Assembly: GCA_019119205.1 (NCBI GenBank)
Contig: DWXK01000064.1
Location: forward strand, 1 to 53,909
Source: Candidatus Mediterraneibacter intestinavium
GTDB taxonomy: Bacteria; Bacillota; Clostridia; Lachnospirales; Lachnospiraceae
DNA length: 53,909 nt
Direction of reading: 5' to 3'
Shown here: one piece after another, positions 41,980-51,008 of the stretch
Layout of the letters: each line of letters opens with the position of its first letter
Position numbering within the stretch: the first letter of the stretch is position 1
The notes under the pieces: model-generated
Databases searched by the model: none
Told to the model about the DNA's origin: nothing
What the model saw: the letters and a program-made list of their open reading frames with translations, nothing else
Translations under genes and position numbers: made by a program

Positions 41980-43156
41980 AAATATCCTCCCCTCTGTATC
42001 TTGCGATGGCGGCGCAGTCCTTGTCGCCCCTGCCGGAAATGTTGATCACCATGATCTGATCTTTCCCCATCTCCGGCGCCAGTTTCCTTGCATATGCCAC
42101 AGCGTGAGCGCTCTCAATGGCGGGGACGATCCCCTCCGTCCAGGACAGATATTCGAAGGCGTCCACTGCCTCGTCGTCGGTCACAGCCACATATTCCGCC
42201 CTTCCTTTATCATACAGGTACGCGTGTTCCGGTCCTACGCCCGGATAATCCAGGCCTGCGGAAATCGAGTATACCGGTGCGATCTGTCCATACTCATCCT
42301 GGCAGAAATAGGATTTCATGCCGTGGAATATTCCCAGCTTCCCGGTGGCGATCGTAGCCGCGGTCTCCGCCGTGTCAATCCCCCGTCCTGCCGCCTCGCA
42401 GCCGATCAGGCGGACGTTTTCATCCTCAATGAAATGATAGAATGCGCCGATGGCATTTGACCCGCCTCCCACGCAGGCAAGCACCGCATCCGGCAGGCGG
42501 CCTTCTTTCTCCATGAGCTGCTCCTTGATCTCTCTCGAGATCACAGACTGGAAATCCCGCACGATCTCCGGGAAGGGATGAGGTCCCATACAGGATCCCA
42601 ATACGTAATGAGTATCGTCTATCCGCTTTGTCCACTCTCTCATAGTCTCTGAGACCGCATCTTTCAGCGTTGCCGTCCCGGATGTGACCGCATGTACCTT
42701 TGCTCCCAGAAGACGCATCCGGTAGACATTGAGAGCCTGACGTTTCGTATCCTCCTCTCCCATGAACACCTCGCACTCCATTCCCATCAGAGCCGCCGCC
42801 GTCGCTGTCGCAACACCGTGCTGCCCGGCTCCTGTCTCCGCGATCACCCGGGTCTTCCCCATCTTCTTTGCCAGAAGGATCTGTCCCAGGACATTGTTGA
42901 TCTTATGCGCTCCTGTGTGATTGAGATCCTCCCTTTTCAGATAGATCTTTGCCCCGCCCAGATCTTCTGTCATCCTCCGGGCAAAGTACAGGCGGGACGG
43001 TCTTCCCGCATATTCATTTAACAGTTCCGTCAGTTCTGTCTGAAAACCGGGATCTTTCTTATAAAACTCATACGCTTCCTCAAGTTCCTTTACCGCATTC
43101 ATCAGCGTCTCAGGGATATACTGTCCGCCGTGGATGCCATATCTTCCTTTCTTCAT
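41972..43156 (-). CDS. trpB: Tryptophan synthase beta subunit
   Basis: The 394-residue PLP enzyme joins indole and serine. It shows [12 protein letters not shown], the PLP-lysine motif [22 protein letters not shown] and [10 protein letters not shown]. It is of the short TrpB1 type. ATG 43156 is used; a GTG one codon earlier is possible. Its start overlaps the stop of trpF by one base (TGATG). The protein could also salvage external indole, relevant because the early pathway genes are lost from this operon. Confidence 0.97.
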   Translation of the reverse strand: MKKGRYGIHGGQYIPETLMNAVKELEEAYEFYKKDPGFQTELTELLNEYAGRPSRLYFARRMTEDLGGAKIYLKREDLNHTGAHKINNVLGQILLAKKMGKTRVIAETGAGQHGVATATAAALMGMECEVFMGEEDTKRQALNVYRMRLLGAKVHAVTSGTATLKDAVSETMREWTKRIDDTHYVLGSCMGPHPFPEIVRDFQSVISREIKEQLMEKEGRLPDAVLACVGGGSNAIGAFYHFIEDENVRLIGCEAAGRGIDTAETAATIATGKLGIFHGMKSYFCQDEYGQIAPVYSISAGLDYPGVGPEHAYLYDKGRAEYVAVTDDEAVDAFEYLSWTEGIVPAIESAHAVAYARKLAPEMGKDQIMVINISGRGDKDCAAIARYRGEDIYE

Positions 43157-43791
43157 CACTCTACGCTCCTTACCGCAGCTACTGCCGCCAATATCTTCTC
43201 TCTGTCTTTCCTGCCGTCCGTTTCCACGGCACTGCTCAGATCCACGCCATATGGCCCGTATCTTCTGACCGCCTCCGGAATATTTTCCGGGGTCAGCCCG
43301 CCGGCCAGGAAAAACGGTTTTTCTTTTTTTCTTTTATGCGCCCTGCCTTCCAGCAGGCTCCAGTCAAACCGCTCTCCCGTACCGCCTTTCCCATGATCCA
43401 GAAGCACCATATCCGCGCTGCTCTTAAAAGCTCTCTCCACATCCTTCCGTCTCCTCACCGGAAAGGCTTTGATGATCCTCCCGCCGGATATCCCGGACAA
43501 CTCTCTGACCTTCCTGATATACGCCTCATCTTCCTGCCCGTGGAGCTGTGCCAGAGAGATCACTCCGTCCTTCAGAAGCCGGGCCGGCAGCTCTGCCTCC
43601 GTGTTGACGAAAACTCCGACTGCCGTGACCTGATCCGAAAGCCGGCTCCGCAGGCGGTACAGCGTCTCGACAGATATATTTCTCCTGCTTGAAGGCACGC
43701 CGATGACAAACCCGCAGTAATCCGGACGTGCCTCATTGACGTAATCAATGTCCTCCGGGCGGCTCAGGCCGCAGATCTTGATCTTTGTCAC
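43156..43791 (-). CDS. trpF: Phosphoribosylanthranilate isomerase
   Basis: The 211-residue TIM barrel has the catalytic Cys in [11 protein letters not shown] and phosphate-binding motifs [12 protein letters not shown] and [12 protein letters not shown]. It isomerises phosphoribosylanthranilate. It overlaps trpC by 4 bp and trpB by one base. Start ATG 43791. Confidence 0.96.
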   Translation of the reverse strand: MTKIKICGLSRPEDIDYVNEARPDYCGFVIGVPSSRRNISVETLYRLRSRLSDQVTAVGVFVNTEAELPARLLKDGVISLAQLHGQEDEAYIRKVRELSGISGGRIIKAFPVRRRKDVERAFKSSADMVLLDHGKGGTGERFDWSLLEGRAHKRKKEKPFFLAGGLTPENIPEAVRRYGPYGVDLSSAVETDGRKDREKILAAVAAVRSVE

Positions 43792-44663
43792 AGTCTTTCC
43801 TCCTCTGCCACAGCTTTTTTCAGGCTCAAAAGCGCTTCCTGACGGTCTGTGGCACGCATCAGCATCTCGCCGATCAGGACTGCGTCTGTGCCGTTCTCAT
43901 AGAGCGCCCGCATATCCTCCGGTCCGCGGATGCCGCTTTCGGACACAAACACCGTATCTGGACCGACCAGCCTGCGCAGTTCGATGCTGTGTCCGATATC
44001 CACGGTAAAATCCTTCAGATCGCGGTTGTTCACCCCGACGATCCGTGCTCCTGCCTTCTTTGCCCGCTCGATTTCTTCTGCGCTGTGGGCTTCCACCAGA
44101 GCCGACATGCCCAGTTCTCCGGCAAGCTGATGCCAGGCTTTCAGTTCCTGATCATCCAGCACCGAACAGATCAGAAGGACCGCTGACGCTCCCAGCGCTT
44201 TCGCCTGATACACCATATATTCGTCACAGGTAAAATCCTTTCTCAGGACCGGGATAGAAACCCGCCCTGCGATCTCTTCCAGATACCGGTCACTCCCCCG
44301 GAACCAGTAAGGTTCGGTCAGGCAGGAAATCGCGGCCGCTCCCGCCTTTTCGTAATCTTCCGCGATCTCCAGATAAGGAAACTCCTTCGCGATCAGCCCT
44401 TTGGAGGGAGACGCCTTCTTCACTTCACAGATAAAGGACAGCCCTTCCATCCTGAGCGTCCGTTCAAACGCCGGCATATTTTCTTCCGGCACATCCCCCT
44501 CCGGTGCTTTCTCTGCTTTCGCCGCTTTCTCTGCCTTCGCCGTTTTCTCCGCCTCTCTTGCCGACGTTTCTGCACGCGCCCTCATCTCTGACAGAGGGAT
44601 CTTTCTCTTTTCTTCCCCGATCCGCTCTTTTGTTCTCTCTACGATCGTATTCAGGATATTCAT
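43788..44663 (-). CDS. trpC: Indole-3-glycerol phosphate synthase
   Basis: The 291-residue TIM barrel has [55 protein letters not shown] and SESGI, all typical of the family. An unusual Ala/Lys/Glu repeat ([12 protein letters not shown]) of about 20 residues is inserted near residue 40-60, between the N-terminal helix and the barrel. ATG 44663 overlaps the trpD stop by 4 bp (ATGA); the longer open frame upstream is a shadow of trpD. Confidence 0.96.
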   Translation of the reverse strand: MNILNTIVERTKERIGEEKRKIPLSEMRARAETSAREAEKTAKAEKAAKAEKAPEGDVPEENMPAFERTLRMEGLSFICEVKKASPSKGLIAKEFPYLEIAEDYEKAGAAAISCLTEPYWFRGSDRYLEEIAGRVSIPVLRKDFTCDEYMVYQAKALGASAVLLICSVLDDQELKAWHQLAGELGMSALVEAHSAEEIERAKKAGARIVGVNNRDLKDFTVDIGHSIELRRLVGPDTVFVSESGIRGPEDMRALYENGTDAVLIGEMLMRATDRQEALLSLKKAVAEEERL

Positions 44664-45670
44664 TTTCTGCTCTCCTCGATAAACTGCTCCAGCTTCTTCA
44701 TCGCGTTTCCATCGTCGATGATCTTTTCCGCCATCCGCACGCCCTCTTCCATAGACTGTGCCTTTCCTGCAATATAGATCGCCGCTCCGGCGTTCAGGCA
44801 CACCGCGCATCGTTTTGCCCCACGCTCCTCGCCCCGGAGGATCGCTCTTGTGATCTCCGCGTTCTCCTCCGGCGTCCCTCCCGTCAGTTCTTCCTTTGAA
44901 CAGCGTGTATAGCCGAACTGCTCCGGCGTGATCTCATAGGACTGGAACCATCCGTCCCGGATCTCACACACAGAGGTTGGCGCGCTCATGGAGATCTCAT
45001 CCAGTTTATCCTGTCCGTAGACAACCATTCCCCGGACAACTCCCAGCTTTGCCATGACCTGTGCCAGCGGTTCCACCAGTTCCTGCTCATAGACGCCCAT
45101 CAGCTCCATGTTGGCTCCCGCCGGGTTGGACAGCGGACCAAGGATATTGAAGACAGTCCGGATCCCCAGTTCTTTCCGGATCGGCGCCACATACTTCATT
45201 GCGATATGATAGTTCTGGGCGAAGAGGAAACAGATCTGTATCTCTTTTAACAATTCTGCGCTCCGTTCCGGCGGAAGGTCGATCTTCACTCCCAGAGCCT
45301 CCAGCACGTCTGCCGCACCCGACTTGGACGAAGCCGCTCTGTTTCCATGTTTTGCCACCGGCACTCCCGCTGCCGCGATGACCATGGCAGAAGTAGTGGA
45401 GATATTAAATGAGTTCGCTCCGTCTCCGCCGGTCCCCACGATCTCAAGCACATCCATATTGTGGAGCAGCTTGATGCAGTGTGCTCTCATCCCGGCGGCC
45501 GACGCGGTGATCTCGTCGATGGTCTCTCCTTTCATGGAAAGGGCAGTGAGATAAGCCGATTTCTGTACATCCGTTGCCTGCCCTTCCATGATCTCGTTCA
45601 TGACCTGTTCTGCTTCTTCGTAAGTGAGATCCTGTTTCTGTGAAAGTTTGATGATTGCTTCTTTGATCAT
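44660..45670 (-). CDS. trpD: Anthranilate phosphoribosyltransferase
   Basis: The 336-residue enzyme adds phosphoribose to anthranilate. It has the PRPP-binding [34 protein letters not shown] and the Gly-rich PLSNPAGA. Start ATG 45670 follows AGGAGG. It is the first intact gene of this trp operon; a TrpG fragment ends 83 bp upstream. With trpE and trpG lost, its anthranilate would have to come from another locus or from outside. Confidence 0.97.
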   Translation of the reverse strand: MIKEAIIKLSQKQDLTYEEAEQVMNEIMEGQATDVQKSAYLTALSMKGETIDEITASAAGMRAHCIKLLHNMDVLEIVGTGGDGANSFNISTTSAMVIAAAGVPVAKHGNRAASSKSGAADVLEALGVKIDLPPERSAELLKEIQICFLFAQNYHIAMKYVAPIRKELGIRTVFNILGPLSNPAGANMELMGVYEQELVEPLAQVMAKLGVVRGMVVYGQDKLDEISMSAPTSVCEIRDGWFQSYEITPEQFGYTRCSKEELTGGTPEENAEITRAILRGEERGAKRCAVCLNAGAAIYIAGKAQSMEEGVRMAEKIIDDGNAMKKLEQFIEESRK

Positions 45671-45753
45671 AATGTTCTGCCTCCTGTTAATCTTATAATT
45701 TCTAAAAATCTATTTTCATTGATTTGCTTAAATTAATTGAAGTTAACTTATTT

Positions 45754-45960
45754 TCATTTCACATCTTTTTTCCTTGTAACCGATCGGACGAAATTTTCTA
45801 TCATCCGGTGTCCCTCCGGCGTCATCACAGATTCAGGATGAAACTGTATCCCATAGATCGGATACTGTCTGTGTTTTATCGCCATGACTTCGCCGTCCTC
45901 TGACCGTGCCGTCACCCGGATCTCTGTGCACAGGTTTGGATCTGTTTCAATGTCTTTTCT
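45754..45960 (-). pseudogene. trpG: C-terminal remnant of anthranilate synthase component II (TrpG)
   Basis: About 65 codons match the end of TrpG: EIRVTARSEDGEVMAIKH, then the glutamine-amidotransferase signature YPIYGIQFHPESVMTPEGH with catalytic His and Glu, and RMIENFVRSV, ending at TGA 45754-45756. The N-terminal two thirds, including the nucleophile Cys, are absent. Upstream the frame runs into unrelated purine-rich sequence and the structured element. No trpE sequence is present between it and the T-box. An ATG with AGGAGG at about 45963 is out of frame. Confidence 0.85.
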
Positions 45961-46017
45961 TCCATAAGGACCTCCTTTTCTGCTGATGCCGTTCCTGCCG
46001 CCTTCCTTTTTCTTCCC

Positions 46018-46153
46018 TCCGATGTGCTGCAGCTCGAATCCGCACTTCGCGCTCCTTCTCGCTGCGGGCGTCCGCCCTATGCCGTTCTAACAGAAGCCGC
46101 CTTCTGAAAGCGCTGCTTTCAAGGCGTCTTCTATTAGCCCGGCGCACATCGGA
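46018..46153 (-). other. Structured repeat element, copy 2 (trp leader)
   Basis: A 136-bp element closed by a 10-bp outer stem (TCCGATGTGC at 46018-46027 with its complement at 46144-46153). It contains a 10-bp inner stem (46087-46096 with 46128-46137, one wobble), CGCCTT/AAGGCG and GAAAGC/GCTTTC stems, and the GC-rich core shared with copy 1 (ATAGGGCG-n3-GCCCGC, GAG-n2-GGAGC, AGTGCG). It begins 10 bp after the T-box terminator. Confidence 0.72.
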
Positions 46154-46162
46154 CTTTTGGAC

Positions 46163-46205
46163 AAAATAAAAGTCCCTGGCAGAATACGACGATTCTGTCA
46201 AGGAC
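46163..46205 (-). terminator. T-box terminator of the trp leader
   Basis: GTCCTTGACAGAAT pairs with ATTCTGCCAGGGAC on the minus strand around CGTCGT, followed by TTTTATTTT. The T-box sequence just upstream would form the competing antiterminator. Confidence 0.88.
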
Positions 46206-46455
46206 GATAATTCTAAAAACTCCGCGGTGCCACCTTGATTCACAGGATTTCCCCGTGCGCTCTGCAGGATACCAGCATATCCCCGGCAACTGACGTATGC
46301 CCACACGTCGCAGAATACTCAGACAAAAAGTCCTTTGACTGCGCCCTCCGCGGTCCATTTGGCAGACTGCATCTCGACCCGGCTCTCACCTTCCCGGACT
46401 CTCTGTGCGCGCATGACTGCTTTGATCTCCGCTTCAACGGTTTAAAGTAATGTTT
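46206..46455 (-). promoter_or_regulatory. Tryptophan-responsive T-box riboswitch
   Basis: The 14-15-nt T-box core AAGGTGGCACCGCGG is at 46222-46236. Upstream, stem I elements are visible: AGAGA, GGTGAGAG and a specifier segment CCAAATGGACC, whose UGG triplet fits tRNA-Trp. Uncharged tRNA-Trp would stabilise the antiterminator and turn on the operon. All T-box parts look intact although the first two structural genes are missing. Confidence 0.9.
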
Positions 46456-46466
46456 TATTTTTCTGC

Positions 46467-46495
46467 ATTCTATCACCAGTTGTGTCCAATGTCAA
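46467..46495 (-). promoter_or_regulatory. trp operon promoter
   Basis: TTGACA (46490-46495), an exact 17-bp spacer and TAGAAT (46467-46472) on the minus strand, immediately before the T-box leader. Confidence 0.85.
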
Positions 46496-46516
46496 GAAAA
46501 TTCAGAAAATATTCAC

Positions 46517-46558
46517 AAAAGGTGCCAGGCACTTTTGAAAAAGTACCTGGCACCTTTT
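46517..46558. repeat. Dispersed palindromic repeat, copy C
   Basis: AAAAGGTGCCAGG pairs with CCTGGCACCTTTT, and the inner ACTTTT with AAAAGT. It is a shorter relative of copies A and B and lies 3' of the ubiB-like gene, where the T-rich arm could also serve as its terminator. Confidence 0.85.
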
Positions 46559-46581
46559 AACGCCATTTTCTGAAAATTCTG

Positions 46582-48165
46582 TCACTTTCTCGACAGCATA
46601 TGTTTGATAAAAACGTACATCACGATGATAAACGCCATCAAATATCCAAACGCACCGAGCGCCGGGATCCCGAACACTTTCGGCGTCATATCCGTGGTGC
46701 AGATGATGCTGGAACTGATCAGGAGCGCCATGACCCACAGTCCCATGACGATGTTGCGGACCAGTCTCCTTAAAAGCTGCGCCAGGTCATTTGTGACCTG
46801 CAGATCCAGCGTGATCTTTGCCTGTCCCAGAAGATACTCATGCATCATGTCTGCCACAAGGGACGGAATATCCAGCGCCTTTCTGAGTGACTTGACAATA
46901 CTCTTGCCACTGCTCTTCAGCTCTTTTTTCAGGTTAAACTCCCGGAACATATTCCCTGCCATGTGGGATGTGGCGATCTCCACCATATTGATGTCCGGAG
47001 CGATATCGGCGAGGACCCCCTCCATGTGTGTCAGCCCCCGCGCCAGCATGGTCAGTCCGTGGGGCATCTTGATCTTATTGTCCTTCATCACGTCCATAAG
47101 GTCTGACATGACCTCAGCCACATTGATATTTCCTATGCCGGTATTGCCGTACTTTGTCAGGAGCGCGTTGATCCCCTCGTAGAGCTGACGCTGATCCGGT
47201 TTTTCTTTGAACTCTCCGATCGCCATGACCGCGTTCAGGATCATCCCCACATCATTCAGGGCGATTCCCTGCACCGCTCTCCCGATCACTTCCCGGTCAT
47301 GTTCAGTGAGTCTTCCCATCATCCCCATATCGATCCAGATGATCTTGCCCTCGCGGATCTTTACATTGCCCGAATGGGGATCCGCGTGAAAGAATCCGTC
47401 ATCCATAACCTGCTTGATAAAATTGTCCACCAGCTTAGTGCCGATCTCCCTCAGGTCATAGCCATTCTCCAGGAGCGCCTCCTTATCATCGATCCCGCAG
47501 CCGTCGATGTATTCCATCACCAGGACATGGACTGTAGTAAACTGCTGATAAAGCTTCGGAGTCCCGACAAAATTCACATCCTTGTTCCTGCGGGCAAACT
47601 CCTCCATGTTCGATGCCTCGGTCAGGAAGTTCATCTCATCCCTCGTGACAGACCACATCTCATCAAGCACAAGATCCAGGTCCGCCATCCCCTTGATGCT
47701 GACCGGCGGAAGGAGCTTCACCGCCTTGTGGAGCAGGGCGATATCCCGCGCCATCGTCTCATAGATACCTTTCCGCTGTACTTTCACGACAACGTCCTCA
47801 CCTGTGCGCAGGACCGCCCGGTGCACCTGGGCAATAGAAGCAGAGCCCTGCGGCACCGGATCGATCTCAGAGAATACTCTCTTCCACGACCTGCCATAGG
47901 ACTCCTCGATCACCCCTATAACTTCTTCGTACGGCATTGGAGTCACATCGGAACGGAGTTTCATCAGTTCATCGCAGTAGCGCTTCGGGAGGATATCCGA
48001 GTGCATTGACATGATCTGCCCCAGCTTGATAAACGTAGGACCCAGATCCTCGATGATGAGCCTCAGTTTCTTCGGCGTGACTCCCCGGGTGATATTGTGC
48101 TTTCTTAAGACCGATGTGATCTCCTTCAGCCTTGAATTGTATTCGATCGGTTCTCTGTTACTCAT
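46582..48165 (-). CDS. UbiB/AarF/ABC1-family atypical kinase
   Basis: The 527-residue protein has the family motifs: KLGQIMSMHSDILP (KxGQ), the nucleotide-loop SASIAQVHRA, HADPHSGN catalytic loop and IWIDMGMMG in place of DFG. Two membrane segments close the C-terminus (IVMGLWVMALLISSSI; LGAFGYLMAFIIVMYVFIKH). Members act on lipid or quinone metabolism; this lineage is not known to make ubiquinone, so the role is open. ATG 48165 overlaps the phasin-like gene by 8 bp; the longer frame is a shadow of that gene. Confidence 0.93.
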   Translation of the reverse strand: MSNREPIEYNSRLKEITSVLRKHNITRGVTPKKLRLIIEDLGPTFIKLGQIMSMHSDILPKRYCDELMKLRSDVTPMPYEEVIGVIEESYGRSWKRVFSEIDPVPQGSASIAQVHRAVLRTGEDVVVKVQRKGIYETMARDIALLHKAVKLLPPVSIKGMADLDLVLDEMWSVTRDEMNFLTEASNMEEFARRNKDVNFVGTPKLYQQFTTVHVLVMEYIDGCGIDDKEALLENGYDLREIGTKLVDNFIKQVMDDGFFHADPHSGNVKIREGKIIWIDMGMMGRLTEHDREVIGRAVQGIALNDVGMILNAVMAIGEFKEKPDQRQLYEGINALLTKYGNTGIGNINVAEVMSDLMDVMKDNKIKMPHGLTMLARGLTHMEGVLADIAPDINMVEIATSHMAGNMFREFNLKKELKSSGKSIVKSLRKALDIPSLVADMMHEYLLGQAKITLDLQVTNDLAQLLRRLVRNIVMGLWVMALLISSSIICTTDMTPKVFGIPALGAFGYLMAFIIVMYVFIKHMLSRK

Positions 48166-48517
48166 CCGTATCCGTGCTCTCCTGCTCCTTGTCCGCGTCT
48201 TTCTTCTCCGCAGACTCTTCCTTTTCCATCCTGCCAAGCTGCTCTTTTAAGGCAGCGAGCTGCTCCGGTGTCATCTTATCAAGAAGGGCGCTCAGATCCT
48301 CCGGAGACGTCGGTCTTACAGATACATTGACCTTTTCCTTCACAGTCTTTTTGATGTTGTGTTTCAGCTCTTCGTTGAGAACTTTGCCCTGCTCGACAGT
48401 AAGCTCTCCCTTTTCAACCATCTCATCGAGAAGGTCCTTTGATTTCTCCGCTGTGACAGCCACCGCGCCGATCCCTGCCAGCAGAAGTTTCTTTACGTTT
48501 TCTCCGAATTTTTCCAT
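48158..48517 (-). CDS. Phasin-like coiled-coil protein
   Basis: The 119-residue protein has the phasin-like start FGENVKKLLLAGIGAVAVTAEKSKDLLDEMVEKGELTVEQGK, followed by a charged helical region and an acidic tail ending in EQESTDTDE. Such proteins commonly precede an ABC1/UbiB kinase gene in Firmicutes. Start ATG 48517 follows AAAGGAG. Overlap with the kinase gene suggests equal production and perhaps physical partnership. Confidence 0.8.
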   Translation of the reverse strand: MEKFGENVKKLLLAGIGAVAVTAEKSKDLLDEMVEKGELTVEQGKVLNEELKHNIKKTVKEKVNVSVRPTSPEDLSALLDKMTPEQLAALKEQLGRMEKEESAEKKDADKEQESTDTDE

Positions 48518-48558
48518 AAGCCATCTCTCCTTTTGCTATGTATTCTCTTTCCGGTCCG

Positions 48559-49104
48559 TTATTCCGGCTGTTTTTTCCCGTATTTCTCTTTGTACCTCTC
48601 AATACATTCCTCGATCACCCGGACCGCACCGAGAGCCCCTTCGAACTCGTTTACCGCTGTCTTCTTTCCCTCCAGATCTTTATATACGGTAAAGAAATGC
48701 CTGATCTCGTCGAAAATATGCTTCGGCAGTTCAGAAATATCTGTATATGCCTCATAAGTCGGGTCTGCCCACGGGATCGCGATCACTTTCTCATCACCTG
48801 CCCCGCCGTCCGTCATCTTCATCACGCCGATCGGATAACACCTCACCAGCGTCATCGGCTCCAGCGGTTCCGAACACATGACCAGGACATCCAGCGGATC
48901 TCCGTCGTCTCCAAGTGTTCTCGGGATAAACCCGTAATTCATCGGGTAATGTGTCGATGTATACAGTACCCTGTCAAGGATGATGAGCCCTGTCTCTTTA
49001 TCCAGCTCATATTTTTTCTTACTTCCCTTTGATATTTCGATCACGGAGATAAAATCCGTAGGAAATATCCTGTCTTCACTTATATCATGCCATATATTTC
49101 CCAT
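48559..49104 (-). CDS. ppa: Inorganic pyrophosphatase (family I)
   Basis: The 181-residue enzyme hydrolyses pyrophosphate to phosphate. Family I motifs are visible: EISKGSKKKYELDKETG, YPMNYGFIPRTLGDDGDPLDVLVM (metal-binding Asp) and a DVxI-like YPIGVMKMTDGGAGDEKVIAIP. Start ATG 49104 has GGAGG about ten bases upstream; the longer frame has no support. It lies between the HPr-like and phasin-like genes. Confidence 0.95.
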   Translation of the reverse strand: MGNIWHDISEDRIFPTDFISVIEISKGSKKKYELDKETGLIILDRVLYTSTHYPMNYGFIPRTLGDDGDPLDVLVMCSEPLEPMTLVRCYPIGVMKMTDGGAGDEKVIAIPWADPTYEAYTDISELPKHIFDEIRHFFTVYKDLEGKKTAVNEFEGALGAVRVIEECIERYKEKYGKKQPE

Positions 49105-49156
49105 AACCTTTTTTCCTCCACATTTTTTTGCTGCGTCTTCCCTGCATGCTTCCCGC

Positions 49157-49414
49157 TCATAACTGTTCTCTGAAAACAGCTTCCACTGTTGGACATGCAG
49201 TCTCCTCGTCATCCCCTGAAACTTCCACAGTGATCTCTTCACCGCATTTTACGCCAAGTCCCATGACCTGCATCAGTTTCTTCGCATCCGCCTGTTTTTC
49301 TCCTTTCTTTATCAGAATATCCGATGCAAATTTCTGTGCCGCCTTTACGACCGTTCCGGCAGGTCTCGCATGGATCCCCGCCTTGTCAGTGATAACATAC
49401 GCAAATGATCTCAT
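49157..49414 (-). CDS. HPr-family phosphocarrier, Ser46 missing
   Basis: The 85-residue protein has the HPr fold and the active histidine at exactly position 15 (KAGIHARPAG). Position 46, normally the regulatory Ser phosphorylated by HPr kinase, is Lys (DAKKLMQVMGLG). It can therefore take phosphate from EI at His15 but should not be seen by HPrK. It may be an HPr paralogue for a special PTS. Start ATG 49414 follows AAAGGAG. Confidence 0.93.
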   Translation of the reverse strand: MRSFAYVITDKAGIHARPAGTVVKAAQKFASDILIKKGEKQADAKKLMQVMGLGVKCGEEITVEVSGDDEETACPTVEAVFREQL

Positions 49415-49516
49415 AATGTTATCTCCTTTCTGCATTTTGCCCAGAATTCTTTTGATCTCCGGTCAATATTTTATTTAATTTTACCTCTTATCAGCGGATA
49501 CGTCCAGTAGAAAATT

Positions 49517-49557
49517 CGAGGGGAGGGAGGGGCGCGCCCGGTGGGCGCTGCTCCCTG
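49517..49557. other. GC-rich hairpin after htrA
   Basis: In the htrA-ptsH gap a short GC-rich island forms a hairpin with inner GCGCCC/GGGCGC and outer GGGAG/CTCCC pairing. No clear T-run follows. It may be the htrA terminator. Confidence 0.45.
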
Positions 49558-49581
49558 GAGAGATGAAAATAAGTGTATCTT

Positions 49582-50865
49582 TTACTGGTTCTGCAGTTCT
49601 GCTGCGGAACCCAGGGTTATGGTGAGGGTCTGTTCCTGATATGCTCCGTTATCGGAACGCTGGACGGTGACGTCGACTTCCTCTCCTGCGGCATAGTACT
49701 CTAATGTCTGCTGTAGCTGTTCCATGCTGCTGATGGTCCGTCCATCGAATCCGGTGATAATGTCGCCTTTCTGCATGCCAGCCTCCGCAGCGGGTCCGTT
49801 TTCAACGATCTCTGCCACGACTACGCCGGAGGGAACGCCGTACAGTTCTGACACTTCCGCGCTCACGTCAGAGCCCTGGATGCCCAGATATGACGCCTGA
49901 TCCCCATCTACTTTTTCTCTGGTCTCCTGGTTCATCATTTCCTGAAGGCTGCTCTGTGCCTTGTCGATCGGGATCGCAAATCCCACATTATCTACAGATG
50001 CTCCTGATGATGTGGATGAACTCTTCGCCTCATTGATCCCGATCAGTTCACCATTCATATTCAGGAGAGCGCCGCCGCTGTTTCCTGAGTTGATCGCCGC
50101 GTCCGTCTGGATCAGCCCTGTGGAGGTGATCGTGGTGCCGTCCTCATAGGTAAGAGTCAGGTCACGGTCCAGTGCGCTCACATATCCGCTCGTCACGGAC
50201 TGTCCATACCCCAGCGCATTTCCGATGGCTACGACCTGGTCGCCCAGCTGCAGTTCATCTGAATCGCCAATGGTCGCGATCTTGATCTGATCCATCGTAT
50301 CATCCGGGATATTCGAGAGTTTTACAGATACCACCGCAAGGTCATTATCGACGTCTGTTCCTTTCACCTGGGCTTCCGCGCTCTGCTCATCCACGAATCC
50401 GACTGACAGGCTGGTCGCGCCCTCTACCACATGATAATTCGTGGCGATCAGCAGTTCGGTATCGTTTTCCCCGACAATGACTCCGGTCCCTGCGCCTTCT
50501 ACTTCATACTGCTGGGTCCCGCCAAAGAAATTTCTCATTTCCTCCACAGTCATAGTCGAGATCGTTACCAGTGACGGCATGGCGTTCGCCGCCACTTCCG
50601 ATACAGTCCCCTGGCCGCTGCCTGACGTATCTGACGAAGCGTCCGCGCTCGTGGTCTGTGTCTGTCCGATCTGTGCTTTGTCTCTGCCGGTCAGATGTTC
50701 TGCCGCTGTATTGACGCCGAACATCGTCCCTCCTGCCACAAGTCCGAACACAAGCGCCATCGCGATGAGAGACGCCCATTTCCTGCCTGTTGTCATCCCT
50801 TTCTTCTCCGTTATCTTTTTCTCTGTCTGCCTTTCTATATCATTGTTATAATATCCTTCACTCAT
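49582..50865 (-). CDS. htrA: HtrA/DegP-like serine protease
   Basis: The 427-residue S1C protease has a cytoplasmic N-terminus, one membrane segment (about 30-50), a Ser/Thr-rich linker, the trypsin-like domain with His145 (ATNYHVVEG), Asp175 (DVDNDLAVV) and Ser263 (NSGNSGGALL), and a single PDZ domain (residues about 310-410, GVPSGVVVAEIVENGPA). It would act outside the membrane on misfolded exported proteins. Start ATG 50865. Confidence 0.96.
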   Translation of the reverse strand: MSEGYYNNDIERQTEKKITEKKGMTTGRKWASLIAMALVFGLVAGGTMFGVNTAAEHLTGRDKAQIGQTQTTSADASSDTSGSGQGTVSEVAANAMPSLVTISTMTVEEMRNFFGGTQQYEVEGAGTGVIVGENDTELLIATNYHVVEGATSLSVGFVDEQSAEAQVKGTDVDNDLAVVSVKLSNIPDDTMDQIKIATIGDSDELQLGDQVVAIGNALGYGQSVTSGYVSALDRDLTLTYEDGTTITSTGLIQTDAAINSGNSGGALLNMNGELIGINEAKSSSTSSGASVDNVGFAIPIDKAQSSLQEMMNQETREKVDGDQASYLGIQGSDVSAEVSELYGVPSGVVVAEIVENGPAAEAGMQKGDIITGFDGRTISSMEQLQQTLEYYAAGEEVDVTVQRSDNGAYQEQTLTITLGSAAELQNQ

Positions 50866-51008
50866 GATCCACTGCCTCTTTTCTTTATCAGATCCTGCCC
50901 GGACCCATTTCCTTTTTACACTTCAAAAGATAGGCTCAAATTGTGAAGGAATTATGACAGAAATAACATAAAATTGTGTTTCTTTCAAAAACCGTCTTTT
51001 GCGTCAGA

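Noticed and set aside
45947-46306. Minus-strand frame of 119 codons across the trp leader
   Set aside because: It overlaps the T-box core, its terminator and the structured element; the translation is Arg-rich nonsense and no ribosome site is present.
46517-46558. Attachment site or insertion sequence end at the palindrome
   Set aside because: No transposase, integrase or target duplication is seen nearby; a dispersed palindrome or terminator explains it.
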